Positions 11,150-23,906 of a DNA stretch of 64,000 bases are shown here, in pieces; within the stretch, counting starts at the first letter, position 1, and every line of letters begins with the position of its first letter. The stretch lies in the NCBI GenBank assembly GCA_963281255.1, contig OY725488.1:12001524-12065523 (forward strand), given 5' to 3'. Under the pieces are notes generated by a model. It saw only the letters and a program-made list of their open reading frames with translations. It was not told the DNA's origin and did not search any database. The DNA comes from Aphrocallistes beatrix (Eukaryota; Porifera; Hexactinellida; Sceptrulophora; Aphrocallistidae). A program made the translations under genes and the position numbers.

Positions 11150-14100
11150 ATGGCTACAAGGTAAGATTTCAACTTTCATGATATTCTTAATATACCTCTG
11201 AGGTCTTTTCTAAATTTTGCCACAGAGTAAATCATTGAAACCACTATAAGACACACGTTATATAAACATCACATTGAGAAATTTAACAAGCATACATGCC
11301 AACCGAACCCGTTTTTTGCGGAACGTCCCTCTTTTTTCACTCTTCTATTGAGCTAATTTCGCAAGTGTCCCGCTCTACATGAAATTTACCGATTATTTCC
11401 CGCTTTTCTTGATTCCATGTATAATACTTTCCATTGCGAATGGTTTAAAATTATATTTAAACAGCCCTATTTGGTGCCAATCCCTGGACGCTCACTTGTA
11501 TTTATTATTCCAACAGTTCCTCCTTAGAAGCTAAATCCATGAACGGTTAATTAGTAAGAGCAGAGGCGGGGCCAACTAGATCTAGGGTGTAGCAAGGGTG
11601 CAGCACAGAATTATTGGGTTGAAGCCTTGGTCGCGTACGCCGGACCCTGCTGGCATATGGGCAAGGAAATTATGTAAAATATTTTTTTTGCGAACTAGCG
11701 GAGCGAGTGAGGTCATTTTTATGGCTATTTAAATAAACAAAATCGCTATAGGGATATGAAGAATGGTGGACACTTCGTCGCATGGACATTTCGTCGCGGA
11801 CATTTCGTCACGCGGAATTTTGTCCCCAACTGCACAATTTGCACCTACTTATTTCTCAATAAAAAGCCCTCATTTTCACCCTTTTTTTCAAATATACTTC
11901 ACTCCAAAAGCCACAATTTCCGTTCCTTACATATTAGTACCCGTTTATTTTAGTCTCTAATGAGACGAATTTTTCGGGGACAAAAGTTCCAGGGACGCTA
12001 CTCATTATCCGGTAACTTATGTTCAGGAGACAAAATGTCCATGCGACGAAATGTCCGTTTACCGGATATGAGCAATATTATGATACTCACTTTTCACGTT
12101 CTTTCGAGTCAACTAATGGAGCTACTATCGGTCTGTTGACCGATATTTTAATTTCAAGTCCTCATTTAATATTTTTCTATTTTAGAGAATCGCCTGTCCG
12201 TCATTCACCCTCTAGAATACCTCCTAATCCTCCTTTGAGACCATCCTCTAATCCCTCTCTACTAATATCGAAACAGCAAGGATATGTTGAAGAGTTAAAG
12301 AATTTACCGTCAACTGGTGACTAGCTAGTACTTATTTCATTTCAATAAATTTTATGTAATTTCGATTACAAATTTATATTTTACACATTCGAATTACTCG
12401 GGATAGATGCCTTATTGATTTAGTCATTTCCAAGGTTAAGATTCATCAAACTGTGCCACTTTGTGCCATTCTTCGTCATCATGCCTAATGGTAATGGGAG
12501 TGAAAAGTGGCACAATGTGACATAGATGATAATAATACAACTTATCCTTACTATTAAAACTAATGTGTGTGTATATACAACGCGCTTCGCTTCGCTGGCT
12601 TGCGCTGAGCGGCTGGCAGACACTTAGTGTGTGCCGGAGGCGCCTTTTGGGCGCCTGGGGTCACATTGATTAATTATAAGGGAGATAGCATCCCTAAATA
12701 TGTCTGTCCATAGCCTACTCTAATAATGCCTCACAGTAGACTGAAAATTATGGACTAGGGATGAAGTAGTAGCTGAATGAATTAATACACGATTATCCTA
12801 AAAACGTTAACCATGCAGAATAGGCATTAAGAATGTATTACCAGCATATATAAACATGGTATCAAAGTACATATATCCATTAGAAAAATTTCGATTAGTC
12901 ATCATGTCATTGCGCAACAAGTCATTCTAAGGACAATTTTAGCGATTTTCTAAGATATTTTAACCCTATTTCTAAATGGTATTAAGATATGATTTTTGTG
13001 TGGAGCCAAGATTAGTACGAGTTAATTTGAAAAATTTAGAATTTTTCAATGGAATGTTGTTACATTCCTGCGTTTCTATGGTGAAGCATTTTGGTCAGTT
13101 TGGGCCATTTCGTGCAAACTGTAGTAACTAGATCTTCAAATTTGATCGTGTTTGATAAGCAATGGACTACTTCCTATTAGGTAATAATACAACATGAACT
13201 TCTAAATTCAACGAGTTTTGAGTTATGGGTTGATTAAAAGACTAAATTGTCGGATAACTCTATAGTCTGTGAATTTAGAAGTTTAAATTGTATTATTACC
13301 TAATAGGAAGTAGCCAATTGCCTATCAAATACGAGCAAATTTGAAGACCTAGTTCCTACAGTTTGCAGGATATAGCTCAAACTGATCAAAATGCTTTACC
13401 ATAGCAACGTAGGAATGTAACAATATTCCATTGAAAATTCTAAATTTTTCAAACAACTCGTACTAATCTTAGTTCTACACAAAAATTCTACCTTAATAAC
13501 ATTTAGAAGTAGGCTTAAAACAGCTTAGAAAATTGCCAAAATCATGCTTAAAATGACCTGTTGCGCAATGATATGATGAATAATCGAAATTTTGACAACG
13601 GATATATATACTTTGATGCCATGTTTATATATGCTGGTAATACATTCTTAAAACCCTAGTTTGCCTTGGGGTCAAAGGTATGAATAGAAAATTCCCACTT
13701 TCATTCTCACTTTCAGTTTACTTCCAATTAACTTTCACTTTCAATTCAACATTCCTAGGCAAAGTAGGGTTAATTAATGCCTATACTACATGGTTAACGA
13801 TTTTGGGCTAATCGTGTATTAATCCATTCGGCTATTACCGCATCCTTGGTTATTTTACTGCGAGGTATTATTAGAGTAGGCTATGGTCTGTCCTACTGTT
13901 ATTATCGATATCGCACGAAAAATCACCAAATTTGTCAATTTTTTAAATTTTGATACGTAATGATGACGTCATAACAGAGTGATGTGTCATCATTTTTTAA
14001 TGAAAGTTGAGTCATATGTGAGATATATTAATATACATTATATTAAAATTTCAGCTTTTTATCATCTAAAATGGCTGAGTTATAGTCGAAAAACTGGAAA

Positions 14101-17100
14101 TTTCAATTTAAAAAAAGTGACAATGACGTCGTAATTTCATGAAAAGTCAACATTTTCGTATGAGGTCAGAGCTTAGTGGAGCCATAGCCAAAAGACCCCC
14201 ACATGCCAAAAATCAGCTTTCTGTGCCTGGCAGTTTCTTCTATCAATTCGTTATATATACTAACATAGCCGGTGCCATGGATTTTAGAGTGGTCCGGTTA
14301 AAAGATACAACTATTGAAAAGTGGTCCGGTTAAACCACACGAACTGGACTATTTTACATAGTAATTGTATTAAACTTGTCTAAAAGTGGTCCGGTTAAAA
14401 CCGGACCAACCGGACTGGTGGCGCCGGCCCTGACTAAGCGGACAAAAGTATTTCAACACTTGATTCTTTCGTATACAAATAATACTAAATCGGATTATTT
14501 CATGAAGGGCAATACGTTCAAATTCAAAGAGATACTAAAAATCTGATTTCAGATTTGAAATCTACACATTCGAATTAGTCATAGTTGAACATAACTAATA
14601 AATTACTCAACTCAATGAACAATCTTATCAGCCTGAGCCACCATAGGTAATTCATTGCCATCATGTAGTGGTCAAAATGGGTGTATGTGGCATAAGGTGG
14701 CACTGATTGATAATTACAAAAAGTTAGGAATGAATATTTAATTAGAAAAATTAACCTGTGACTAATTTGAATGCGTATTATTCGAATCTGGAATCCGATT
14801 AGCTGTATCCCATACCGTTTAGAAGTAACCCTCTTCATGAATCGACCCATTTTAGTATTATTTGTATGGGAAAGAATCAAGTGTTGAAATACTTTTGTCC
14901 GCTTAGTGTATATATATATGTATATATATTTCTGCAACGAATTGATTGAAGAAACTGCAATTCTGACCTCAGACGAAAATGTAGACTCATCATCGAATTA
15001 TGACGTCATTGTCACCTTTTTTATAATTAGAAATTTTAGTTTTTCGGCTATAGCTCAACCATTTTAGGTGATAGAAGGCTGAAATTTTAATAAAATATGT
15101 ATATTGATATACCACACATATGATACAGCTATAATCAAAAATTGATGACTCATCACTCTGTTATCACGTCATCATTACGCTTCAAAAAAGATTAACATTG
15201 ACTGACAAATTTTGTGATTTTTCCAGTGTTATCGATTTTAACAGTAAGGCAGACATATTTAGAGATGCTATTTCCCTTGTAATTAATCAACATTAGCCCA
15301 GGCGTCTGAAGGGCACCTCTGGCGGACACAAAGTATCCGCCAGCCGCGCAGCGCAAGCAAGCGAAGCGCGCTTGTGAATTTGAAATTGAAAATACAGTAT
15401 CTGTTTCAGTTTGATGACATTTCTCTCCATCAATAGTCCTACTTTATAACTAGTTATGATGGAAAATAGTAAGGATTTCAAATACTATTGTCCGTTAGAA
15501 TATTTGTGTAGTCCTGGAACATAGTTAGATTTCCTACACTCATTAATTACACGAACTGGGCATAAGTATTTGAACATTTCATTATTCCCCATACAAATAG
15601 TAGTAAATTGGATTTCTTCATGAAGAAAATAGAATCAAACTCTAAGAGATAATAAGAGTCTGATTTCAGTTTCGGAATCTACACATTCGAATTAGTCATA
15701 TTTGAAGTATTCTAATAAATTGCTCATCCCAATGAATAATATTATCAACCTGTGCCACCAGAGGTAATTCAGCTTTTAAAATGAAATATGTGGTAGAAAG
15801 TGACACTTCTTGACAATTTGAAACTCTGGGGATGAATAATGAGTTAGAACTATTCCCTAGGACTAATTCGAATGTGTATATTTCGGATCTGAAATCTGAT
15901 TAGTTGTATCTCTTACCGTTGAGAAGTATTCGTCTTCATGAATAAATCCAGTGTCCGCAAAGTGAAGCGCGCTTGTTTAAATTATATGCGTATAGATGTG
16001 AATATACGCTGGTTGTACTTTCTTTCGATTTTATCGAATAATTTTTCAGGTGAAATAGACCGAGTTGAGGCTACCAACGTTTTGGAGAAGGGTCGTATTT
16101 TGTACTACTATCGCCTTGCCGCTGGTAAGCTCAACAAGACCAAATATGGACTGTGTTTTCTCTTAAAAGATAAATTCGAATGGTTTCAAATGGTATCCTT
16201 CATTAAACCTAGAAAAGTCAAAACTATTTTAAACCATGATCACAATTACTTTTTCTACTCTGACCTAACATTAATCGATACTCCAGAAAGAGTTCATTAC
16301 GTATCGGCTATTCAGGAAATTACTGAGGAAACTGTGGAATATTTACTACCTTTTCTACTGATAAGAGACTGGAAATATCATTGCAATGATACACCATTGA
16401 TTTCTCTTGAAGCCTTTCTACACCACATCATGTCAATCTCTGCTAACATATTCATGATAAAGAGATTGAGTAGTCTTGAGAACATTGATTGGAGTTTTGT
16501 TGATTGTCAAGGAAATAGTTTCATTCACGCAGCTTGTGAGTTAAAACGAAATATCGACCTAGCAAGGACTATTATTGACAATGCAATAAATAAAAACCAA
16601 ACTCTGATAAATATGCCTAACGTTGAAAATCAAACTCCGTTAAGATTATGTCTAGATAAAATGAATCAAAATACACGAGGCGATTATTCAAGCATTAATT
16701 TTGTTGAATATCTAATCGCAAAAGGAGCAACTTTGATTATTCATAAGAACGACTCTGAAAGTATGACAGTAACGAATCAATTCTTTATCAGTTGCCTCCA
16801 AGTCGAAAATCACAGAGAAAACGAACTTATTATTGCATATGACTTTCCAAAAAAAGGAAGCTTCCGAAGTGATACATATTTATATTCTAAACTCAATGAA
16901 CTCGATCACTGCCAAATTACTAGAACTAATAAACATCAAAAGAAGCCGGCAGTGTTGGCAAGCATATTAAAAGAACAGTTTGACCTCGTCCTTCAAACTA
17001 ACTGTCCACAGGTAATTGAATACGTCTTCAATCCAGAAAATGAATTATTATCAAAAAGTGATAGAGTTACTAAGCACAAGGATACAATGGTACATCTAAC

Positions 17101-20100
17101 AGTTAGATATGCCAACTCTGTTATCTTACAGTGTATTTTAACTGGATACGAGCGTTGGAATGATACGAATGAATTTGGGAATAATCTTCTACATACTTTC
17201 ATTGAAAATTACAATTCGCAAAATATAAAAGAAAAGAAATTAGTGAGTAATATTCCGAGCGATCATCTAAACCAACTAGCTTTTGAAAATCGAGATAGAG
17301 AATGCCTTACATGCTTAGTTTTAAAGACACCGATCTATTCTCTTTCATTAAAGAATATTGTCGGATGCACTCCTTTACAGCTTGCTGTAAAATATTCCTT
17401 TGTTCCTGCTGTGGAATTGTTGCTTGAAAACTCAATTATAAATCTAAATTCTCAAGACAATTCTGGCTGTAATGTTCTTTATAATTCTATCATACACTAC
17501 CATGAAGTTATATTCAAAATGGTTCTCTCAGCTGTACTAAAGTTTGATGTTATGTATCATTCTGAAGATAAACTGATTGATGCCTGCAGCCATCAGGAAC
17601 CACCTGTAACACCGTTTCTACTCAGCATTCAGCTTAACAAACTCGATGCAACCGAGTTATTAGTTTCCAATGGAGCAAGAATAGCAAAAGAAGACATCAA
17701 TCCCTGTTCACTTTTGAAGTTTTCTAAAGAATTGGACGACCTAAAAAGATTGTTTATGATAAAGGTCGATGGTAGAAATATTCCAGTTTTGATACGTCTT
17801 ACTGAGATTCAGGACCTAGAGTTTAATAGAAGCCACATTTTAGAATTTTTCTATTCTAATGGTGAGTTTAAAGATTTTCAAAAATGCCTCGAGGCCTTAC
17901 CAATAACGAAAATAATCAAACAAAATACTGAACTCAATACAATACTACACATTGCAATTGAGAATCCGTTTGAGGAGAAATTAAATTTTCTTTTGGACCA
18001 AATTTCGGTCTTAACTCAATCTGACGAGAGGGTACTTCAACTATTAAATGCCATCAATGGGAAAGGAGAAACGGCATTGTCCTTGGCAGTGAAAAATTCT
18101 TGTCATGCATTAGCCAGGCGAATTTTGGACATCGGAGCTAACATTGAAACTCTTTATGCAAACAAAGATAACATTCTGCATGTGTCAATACATTTTGGCG
18201 ATCACGCAATGATTAATATTTTATTAACTCAGCCTGAAATTCCAAGATTATTCTGTAGACAGAATGAAGATGGAAATACTCCCATTCATCTTCTCATACA
18301 CAGTGGCTACATAGATGAGGCTTTAGTCGCAATCGGTAGAATAAGTTCTGAAAACCTTCTTGGAGATGATGGGGAATTCTTGTTAATGCTTGCTATTGAA
18401 TTAGATAATCAAAGAATTCAAAATACGATATTTAATCGCTTACCCATTGAATCTTTATTGAATGTTGACCATATCCAAAAAAGGATACTTTATTATGCAA
18501 TAGCTTACCAAAATATATTTTCCATTCAAAGATTAATACGACATAACATCGATATAACGGTCTCAGATAATTCGGGTAAAACAGCATTTCATTTTGCTAT
18601 TGATTCAAGAAATGATCAGATTTGGAAATTACTATTCGAGTATTTAATTACTTTTAATGAGCATAAACAACAACAAATCATTAATATACCTAATTTAAAA
18701 TATCCCAATCTCTTTCAATACTCTATTATCCAAAATTATTTTCCCGCAGTAAAGGATTTGTTAAAACTGAGACCAAATTTATTTATCACTGATCATGTGA
18801 ATGGAGATACTATCATCCATTTAGCCACGAAACTCCCAGACTGTGTTCCGATACTGAAGTATCTCCTCAACCAAATTAACAGAGAAGATGTGGATTCACT
18901 GCTACAGTCAACAAACTCCCTAAACTTACCACCTCTACATTATGCTGTTCATTGTGATAATACTGAAGCTCTGAAATTATTCCAAAGATTCAATCTGAAG
19001 ATTGCTGTTCCTTTTGAGGGAAATTTCGTCTTCTTTAATAAATTGTTCAGCGATAAGCTCGTATTATGCAAACACTTGCAAACCCCGCCTAATTCAACGC
19101 GGAAACCATTCCTATATGGTTATAAAGTAAATTCGCCTAAAGAGACAATATTTATTTTAACAGACATTCCTCATCTGAGGCATTGTAAGCTCTATCAACA
19201 AACAGAGGTTGAGGTTGTTCATAGAGTCAATGAAGAAGAGCTCTCTATCTTACTTCAGGTTCCAAACACTGACCCTTTGCAAATTCTAATATTAAAAAAA
19301 ATTGTAAATCTTGAAAATTGTTTTTCAAATGAATCCACATTACTCCATCAAGCTGCCAGACATAGTAATTGCTCAATTGTTAATTATCTTTTTAAGTACA
19401 GAGGATCCGATAAAAGATTAGTTCGTCACATGGATATATTTGCACTAGATAATATTGGAAATTCGATCTTATTCTATGCAATGCAAAATTCCAACGAACA
19501 AAACGTAAACGAATTTTTAGCTTGTATAGTGAGAAAAATCTTGGAACATTTAAGAGCAAATCCTCAACATCCAAACATTCTCGACAAAGAAAATGCCAAT
19601 TCCAAAAGAACTCTAGAAGTGTGCTTTGATCTAAATAAATTTGATGCTTTCAAGTGTATGTTGGATCCTTCTTTTCAGATAGAATTAACATATGAAGATT
19701 CAGATGGTTGTACCCTTTTACACAAGATTGTAAAGGGAAGAGGAGATAAAAGATTCTTAGAAGCTTTGCTTGATGAAATTAAGAGAAGGATCTTACAAGA
19801 ATCTTTCGCGAAATATCTCAATCATCCCACTCGTGATCTACAACAAACAGCTTTGCATCTCTGCATTCTGAAAAATCAAATACCTCTACTGAATCTGATC
19901 TCAAAATATTCTCCAAATTTCCTTTGCAAAGATAAAGACGGTAATACACCATTACATCTGGCAACAAATCTTAAATCGAATAATGAACACTCTAAGGTTA
20001 AACACTTTCCGTTCTGGGTTTTGACTAACTTACCTGAAATGGAGCCAATCTCTTATTCTAACTTTGCAACAATTAAGCCTATTTCAGCCAAGTTAACTGA

Positions 20101-21442
20101 AGATGAACTAAAGAAAAACAAGATTTCTATAGCTCTAAGTAACGCGTTGTTATACAGTCTGGACAATGAGTCTATCGAGTATTTCAACTTCTTATTGTCA
20201 CATAATCTTTGCTTGAACGCCCAATACGGAGTAGAAAAGGATAGTTTACTTCATGCAATGATTAAAAAGGAAAAATCCAATGAATTCCTTGCTCTATTCC
20301 TTAATACAGTCTGTGAATACGAGACAAAGAATAAAGAGAAAATTCTGATAAAAGGAGAGCCTCTGATTGATGCTAGAAATGCAGAATCCCTAACTCCCCT
20401 CGCATTGTGTATCGCCAATAAGCAAGAGAGAATCTTGAATTTTCTACTCACACACAAACCATCACTCACAGCACTAAGCGACTCAGGGAATTCAATCCTG
20501 CATTACGTCGCTACTGCTGGAGATGAGGCTATCTCAGAAATAATTTTCAGTAAAATCCTCAATTCTCCAGCTAACACCCAGAAATTATTTAATATTCCCA
20601 ATCAAGATGGATGTATCCCACTCCATCTTGCTGTAGAGAAGGGAAATGTCAAACTATCGGAAATGTTTTTGAATAATGGTTCTAAGTTTTATTCGCAAGA
20701 TTATTCAAAAAGAACTCTTTTACATCACGCAATAGAAAATCCTGATCAAATTCTCCAAAGTTCAATGATTGAATTTATACTAACTTACGAACAAAACAAT
20801 GAAGCTTCCCACGACAAAAGAATTTATGAGATATGTGATGTCGAAAATTCAATTCCATTTTATTATGCGATCCAAAGGGGTTCACTGAGCGCTGTTAAAC
20901 TACTTGTTCCTTTTCCATCCACGCTGAATCATCGGAACTCAAATAATCATTCAGCTCTCCATTTAGTTTCAATGAAAAGCGACAATGATATTTTTGATGA
21001 GGTTTTTAATCACATTAGTAACCAGGAGAGAAATCGAGATGATCTTGATTGCATTGCGTGTTGTAAAGATAAACAAGGATTGACTGCTTTAGAGGTGTGT
21101 ATCAAACAGCAGAATGAACATGCGAGGAGAAAATTGGCAGGTCAAACGCTCTGCTTAAATTTGTCAACTTGTCAATTGAATCCTAACTTGAATGAAGCTT
21201 TTATAGTTAGGACTGACTATGAAATTCAAAAAACTTTAAATGAAGTATTCAACCATAACTCTGAACTAATTTTACAAGCTCATCTTTATTTGGAAAACAA
21301 AAATAATGTTGTATGCTTCCAAGATTATAAAAAGCCTACTACCATGTACTCCGCAATATATTACAATTATTCTCACGCTTTTGATATGTTATTGAAGACA
21401 AGTTCATTTGTAAATATTCTTGATGATAATGATGAAACTTAA
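11150..21442 (+). CDS. Large ankyrin-repeat protein, 1844 aa, three exons (right paralogue)
   Basis: Exon 1 is 11150-11160 (ATGGCTACAAG, then GTAAGA), exon 2 is 12186-12316, exon 3 is 16050-21442. All junctions are in phase and give 1844 aa. The open frame extends 5' of 16050 to 15938, but that part contains a Helitron-like tail word and is intron; TTTTTCAG|G at 16049 is the acceptor. Residues 1-48 are Pro/Ser-rich and 49-200 form an unrecognised N-terminal domain. From about 200 to about 1720 there are degenerate ankyrin repeats (GCTPLQLAVKYSFVPAVELL, GETALSLAVKNSCHALARRI, DGCIPLHLAVEKGNVKL). Longer non-ankyrin inserts lie near residues 275-350, 1035-1115 and 1365-1405, plus a tail from about 1740. 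No signal peptide or membrane segment is visible. AATAAA follows at 21492. Probably a cytoplasmic scaffold; role unknown. Confidence 0.88.
11290..11440. repeat. CATACATGCCAAC element, partial
   Basis: Begins CATACATGCCAACCGAACCC and contains GCGGAACGTCCCTC and GTGTCCCGCTC. The opposite end is not clear. In intron 1 of the right ankyrin gene. Confidence 0.5.
11760..12062. mobile_element. GGACATTTCGTCGC inverted-repeat element
   Basis: CATGGACATTTCGTCGC near 11780 is mirrored by TGTCCATGCGACGAAATGTC near 12040, with more TTTCGTC and GACAAAA words between. About 300 bp in intron 1 of the right ankyrin gene. A related degenerate sequence lies at about 38820-38885. No clear target duplication. 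Confidence 0.55.
12545..14264 (-). mobile_element. Helitron-like repeat split by a 1.2-kb foldback
   Basis: The tail (GCGCTTCGCTTCGCTGGCTT, then GTGTGTGCCGGAGG) lies at 12585-12660. The unit is interrupted at 12709-13885 and resumes with ATCACCAAATTTGTCAA, a GACGTCAT palindrome and the AATTCGTTATATAT end at about 14260. A second TCCTTACTATTAAAACT start lies at 12545, facing the tail. In intron 2 of the right ankyrin gene. Confidence 0.6.
12709..13885. mobile_element. 1177-bp foldback element with P-like termini
   Basis: Two arms of roughly 500 bp (about 12709-13225 and 13263-13885) are inverse copies around a spacer of about 40 bp. Terminal sequence CATAGCCTACTCTAATAATG and its inverse. GTCTGTC is duplicated at 12702-12708 and 13886-13892. 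The right arm carries an extra block of about 110 bp (about 13660-13770, many TTTCACTTTC words). The arms have diverged by scattered substitutions, so the structure is not brand new. CATAG ends and the 7-bp duplication match the P-like elements. No coding frame. Confidence 0.75.
14267..14432. mobile_element. GGCCGGCGCC-ended MITE
   Basis: The ends AGCCGGTGCCA and the inverse of GGGCCGGCGCCACC enclose three GTGGTCCGGTTAA words and one inverted GGACCAACCGGAC. The interior is otherwise AT-rich. In intron 2 of the right ankyrin gene. Confidence 0.5.
14895..15377 (+). mobile_element. Helitron-like repeat
   Basis: Starts in a short TA-rich run, then CTGCAACGAATTGATTGAAG, two GACGTCAT-type sites, AACAGTAAGGCAGACATATT, and the tail GCGCAAGCAAGCGAAGCGCG ending CTTGTG near 15375. 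The remaining intron (15378-16049) shows only a partial repeat of the same tail near 15955. Confidence 0.6.
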
Positions 21443-21491
21443 TGGATTAAACCATCAGGTAGTCAAATTCAGTTACCCACATGAACATCTT

Positions 21492-21497
21492 AATAAA
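21492..21497 (+). terminator. Poly(A) signal of right ankyrin gene
   Basis: AATAAA about 50 bp after the stop codon at 21440-21442. Confidence 0.6.
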
Positions 21498-21811
21498 TAT
21501 AAGATCCAAATATTTGTTCAATTCTTATTTAGTTAGAAAACCAAACTAGGATATAATATATGAGCTTTTGATAGTTTATTGAACGTAGAATTGTTTATAT
21601 TTGTCTCTTTTTTATCCCGACTAACTTTTTAGTGTATACTTTTGTTTTTTGATCAAATATTCAGATTTTTTAGTTTGATTTTATTATACCTAACGTGGTT
21701 GTAGAGATAATATTTACGAATTTTGAACTACTCGCACAACGTAAATCCAGGGCTTCCGGAATTCATTTTTCAAATTTATTATAATAATTATCCAAATAAC
21801 ATGACCAATGA

Positions 21812-22141
21812 CAGGGTGACAAATAAGTTTGGGTTATTTTGTAAAATTTACCTAATTCGAATTGTGAATGAATAACTTTTCCTCATTTCTGATAATGAAT
21901 TCATTGGATGTGTGAAATAATACCATGGTGAATGAAAGGTATCTGGTGCTAAATCGTCATGGAACCTCGATTATGAAGACATTTTTTTACTGAAGCATTG
22001 AGTCCTGATTCGCTGTGAGTTAGCACACATTTTACAGAAAATATTTCAATTACAATCTCTAAAGACCATAATCTAAGATTGTTGGAATAGAAGAAATTTT
22101 ATACCTAATCAAGCTTGTAACAGAACTTATTTGTCACCCTG
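21812..22141. mobile_element. CAGGGTGACAAATAAGTT MITE
   Basis: 330 bp with inverted ends CAGGGTGACAAATAAGTT and AACTTATTTGTCACCCTG. TA follows the right end; the left flank is GA, perhaps a mutated TA. Tc1/mariner-type by its ends; no coding capacity. It fills most of the gap between the ankyrin and NHL genes, and no other gene is seen there. Confidence 0.7.
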
Positions 22142-22263
22142 TAGTAAGTCTAATAATTACGAAAACACATAATATCATTACTCAACTAAACAAATTTAAC
22201 AGTTTTAAAATACACCAAAGTCATAATTGGAAAACTCTCAGAAATGGTGAGCTACCCAAGATC

Positions 22264-23638
22264 TCAGAGGATAACTAGTGGACGAATTCCATTGTTGAAG
22301 AGCGTAAATATGTTATTGTTGTCATCTATTGTAAGGTTAATCGGTCCGCGACAATCGAAATCAGATGTCTTCAGGATTTTCAGGATTTTAAGTCCCATTT
22401 CACGCTGATCTCCCACAATTTTATAGATTTCAATTTGAGAGTTGTTAAACGAAGTAAAAATACAGTTCATGCTGTTATCTAAACAAAAAGATCTGTAGTA
22501 ATCAAATCCAGTTCCTTCAATAATTCTAATATTATTAATAGGGTTTCCATTAATCGAATTATAGCTATACAGATACGCGTACATTCCTTCAGTACCGTAG
22601 TTGTATCTTAATAGCACATATAGCGTGTCTTTCGCTAATTTAACATCAAGAGCGTAATAATCATCACTACTTAGAATGATAATGCGCTTCTTATTCAATT
22701 CATTATCGAATACGGATACTTTCCCCTTTTCTGCAACAAATATTTCATTTCCTCCTGATGTAATACCTCTGCAGTCTTTAACATTGGAATAAGACTTGAC
22801 TAGTTTGAAGTCAGTCAATGTGTACTTGCATACTTTAGTCATGTTAGAGATAAAAATAGCTTGTTCGCACACAATGATTCCCCAAATTGCACTACTCTCT
22901 TCAAGAGTCGCACAACCTACATACTGTCCATGTTTAGATAGTAAATGAACTTTATTCTTCTTTCCTGAGTCAGCTATGTACATAAGTTCAGTGGATGCAT
23001 CAAGGCATATGGCCGCAGGTGATTCAAATTGTTCAGGGCCAAACTCTCCAATGAATCCAATGGGCGAGTGAAGAATAGTGTAGTCTCGCTGTTTTTTATT
23101 GCGTAATGGGATAGTTTTTTTATACAAGGTGATAAGATCAGTTTGAATATCTTTATCTTTCGGTTTACCCTTATTCCATGCAGTCACTTTTGGTGTTTGA
23201 GGAGCTACATCGTGAGGAGCTACATTTATTCAGATTTTCAAAATTCTGAATTAGGTTAATTTTGGACTGGAACAATCCATACTGAGATATACAAGCAAAG
23301 ACAGGATTGTTGTCGAAAACTATTTCAATAGAAGGAGGGCACATCTCTTTAGATAGTACTTCTAGCTGTTCATTTACTTCACCGATACTTTTGTCTATAT
23401 CCCTAGTAGATCGAAAGTTGTTCATTTCTTTGAAGCGTTTCGCCAACGATTCAGATTCACGTCTAGACTGAATTAGATTTTTCTTCTTGAGAGATTTCTC
23501 CCTTACATTCTTCTGATGCTCTATCCTAATGAGATCAACATGTAGGAGAAGTTGCTGTTTCCTCTCATTCATGAATAACATCACTTCGTCAAATGCTGAA
23601 CATATCTGAATCTCTTTCTCTGTGAACACATCTTGTGA
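22264..23638 (-). CDS. Coiled-coil/NHL-repeat protein (TRIM2/3-like C-terminal part), probable frameshift
   Basis: From an acceptor-like TATTCTCACAG, the minus strand at 23638 reads SQDVFTEKEIQICSAFDEVM and a charged helical region of about 150 aa. This resembles the coiled coil after the B-box in TRIM proteins, with a Q-x-L-L-H-V-D-x-I motif. This frame stops at 23171. A second frame, open across the overlap, continues with VTAWNKGKPKDKD and about 300 aa of NHL beta-propeller (GEFGPEQFESPAAICLD, YIADSGKKNKVHLLSKHGQY) to 22264. A shift of one base near 23200-23230 joins them. A 15-bp in-frame tandem duplication (CSSSR/CSSSN) sits at the break. It is either an inactivating indel, an assembly error or an unseen small intron. 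RING and B-box are absent; an upstream exon is required. Confidence 0.75.
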
Positions 23639-23906
23639 CTGTGAGAATATAATCAAAATTGAAATATAAATACATTAATATCAGCGACGTAGCTAGACAT
23701 TTCTCAGGAGGGAGAAAATTTTGTATTTTTAAAGTGTACAAAAGCAAGCACAACGAGCACCTTAGGGGAGAGTCTAGGGACTTCAGGAAAAAAATCTTAT
23801 ATGTTCACATATGGGTCTACAGCTGTTTTTTGTCTCTAATGAGCAATTATTCACTTAATTTATCTTTTGTTTGAGGTAAATATAGTACACCGTTATTATG
23901 TGATAG

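Noticed and set aside
15938..16049. Start of the long ankyrin frame at 15938
   Set aside because: The codons before 16050 run through a Helitron-like tail word and a clear TTTTTCAG acceptor. The paralogue shows the same intron, and the true start is the 11-nt exon at 11150.
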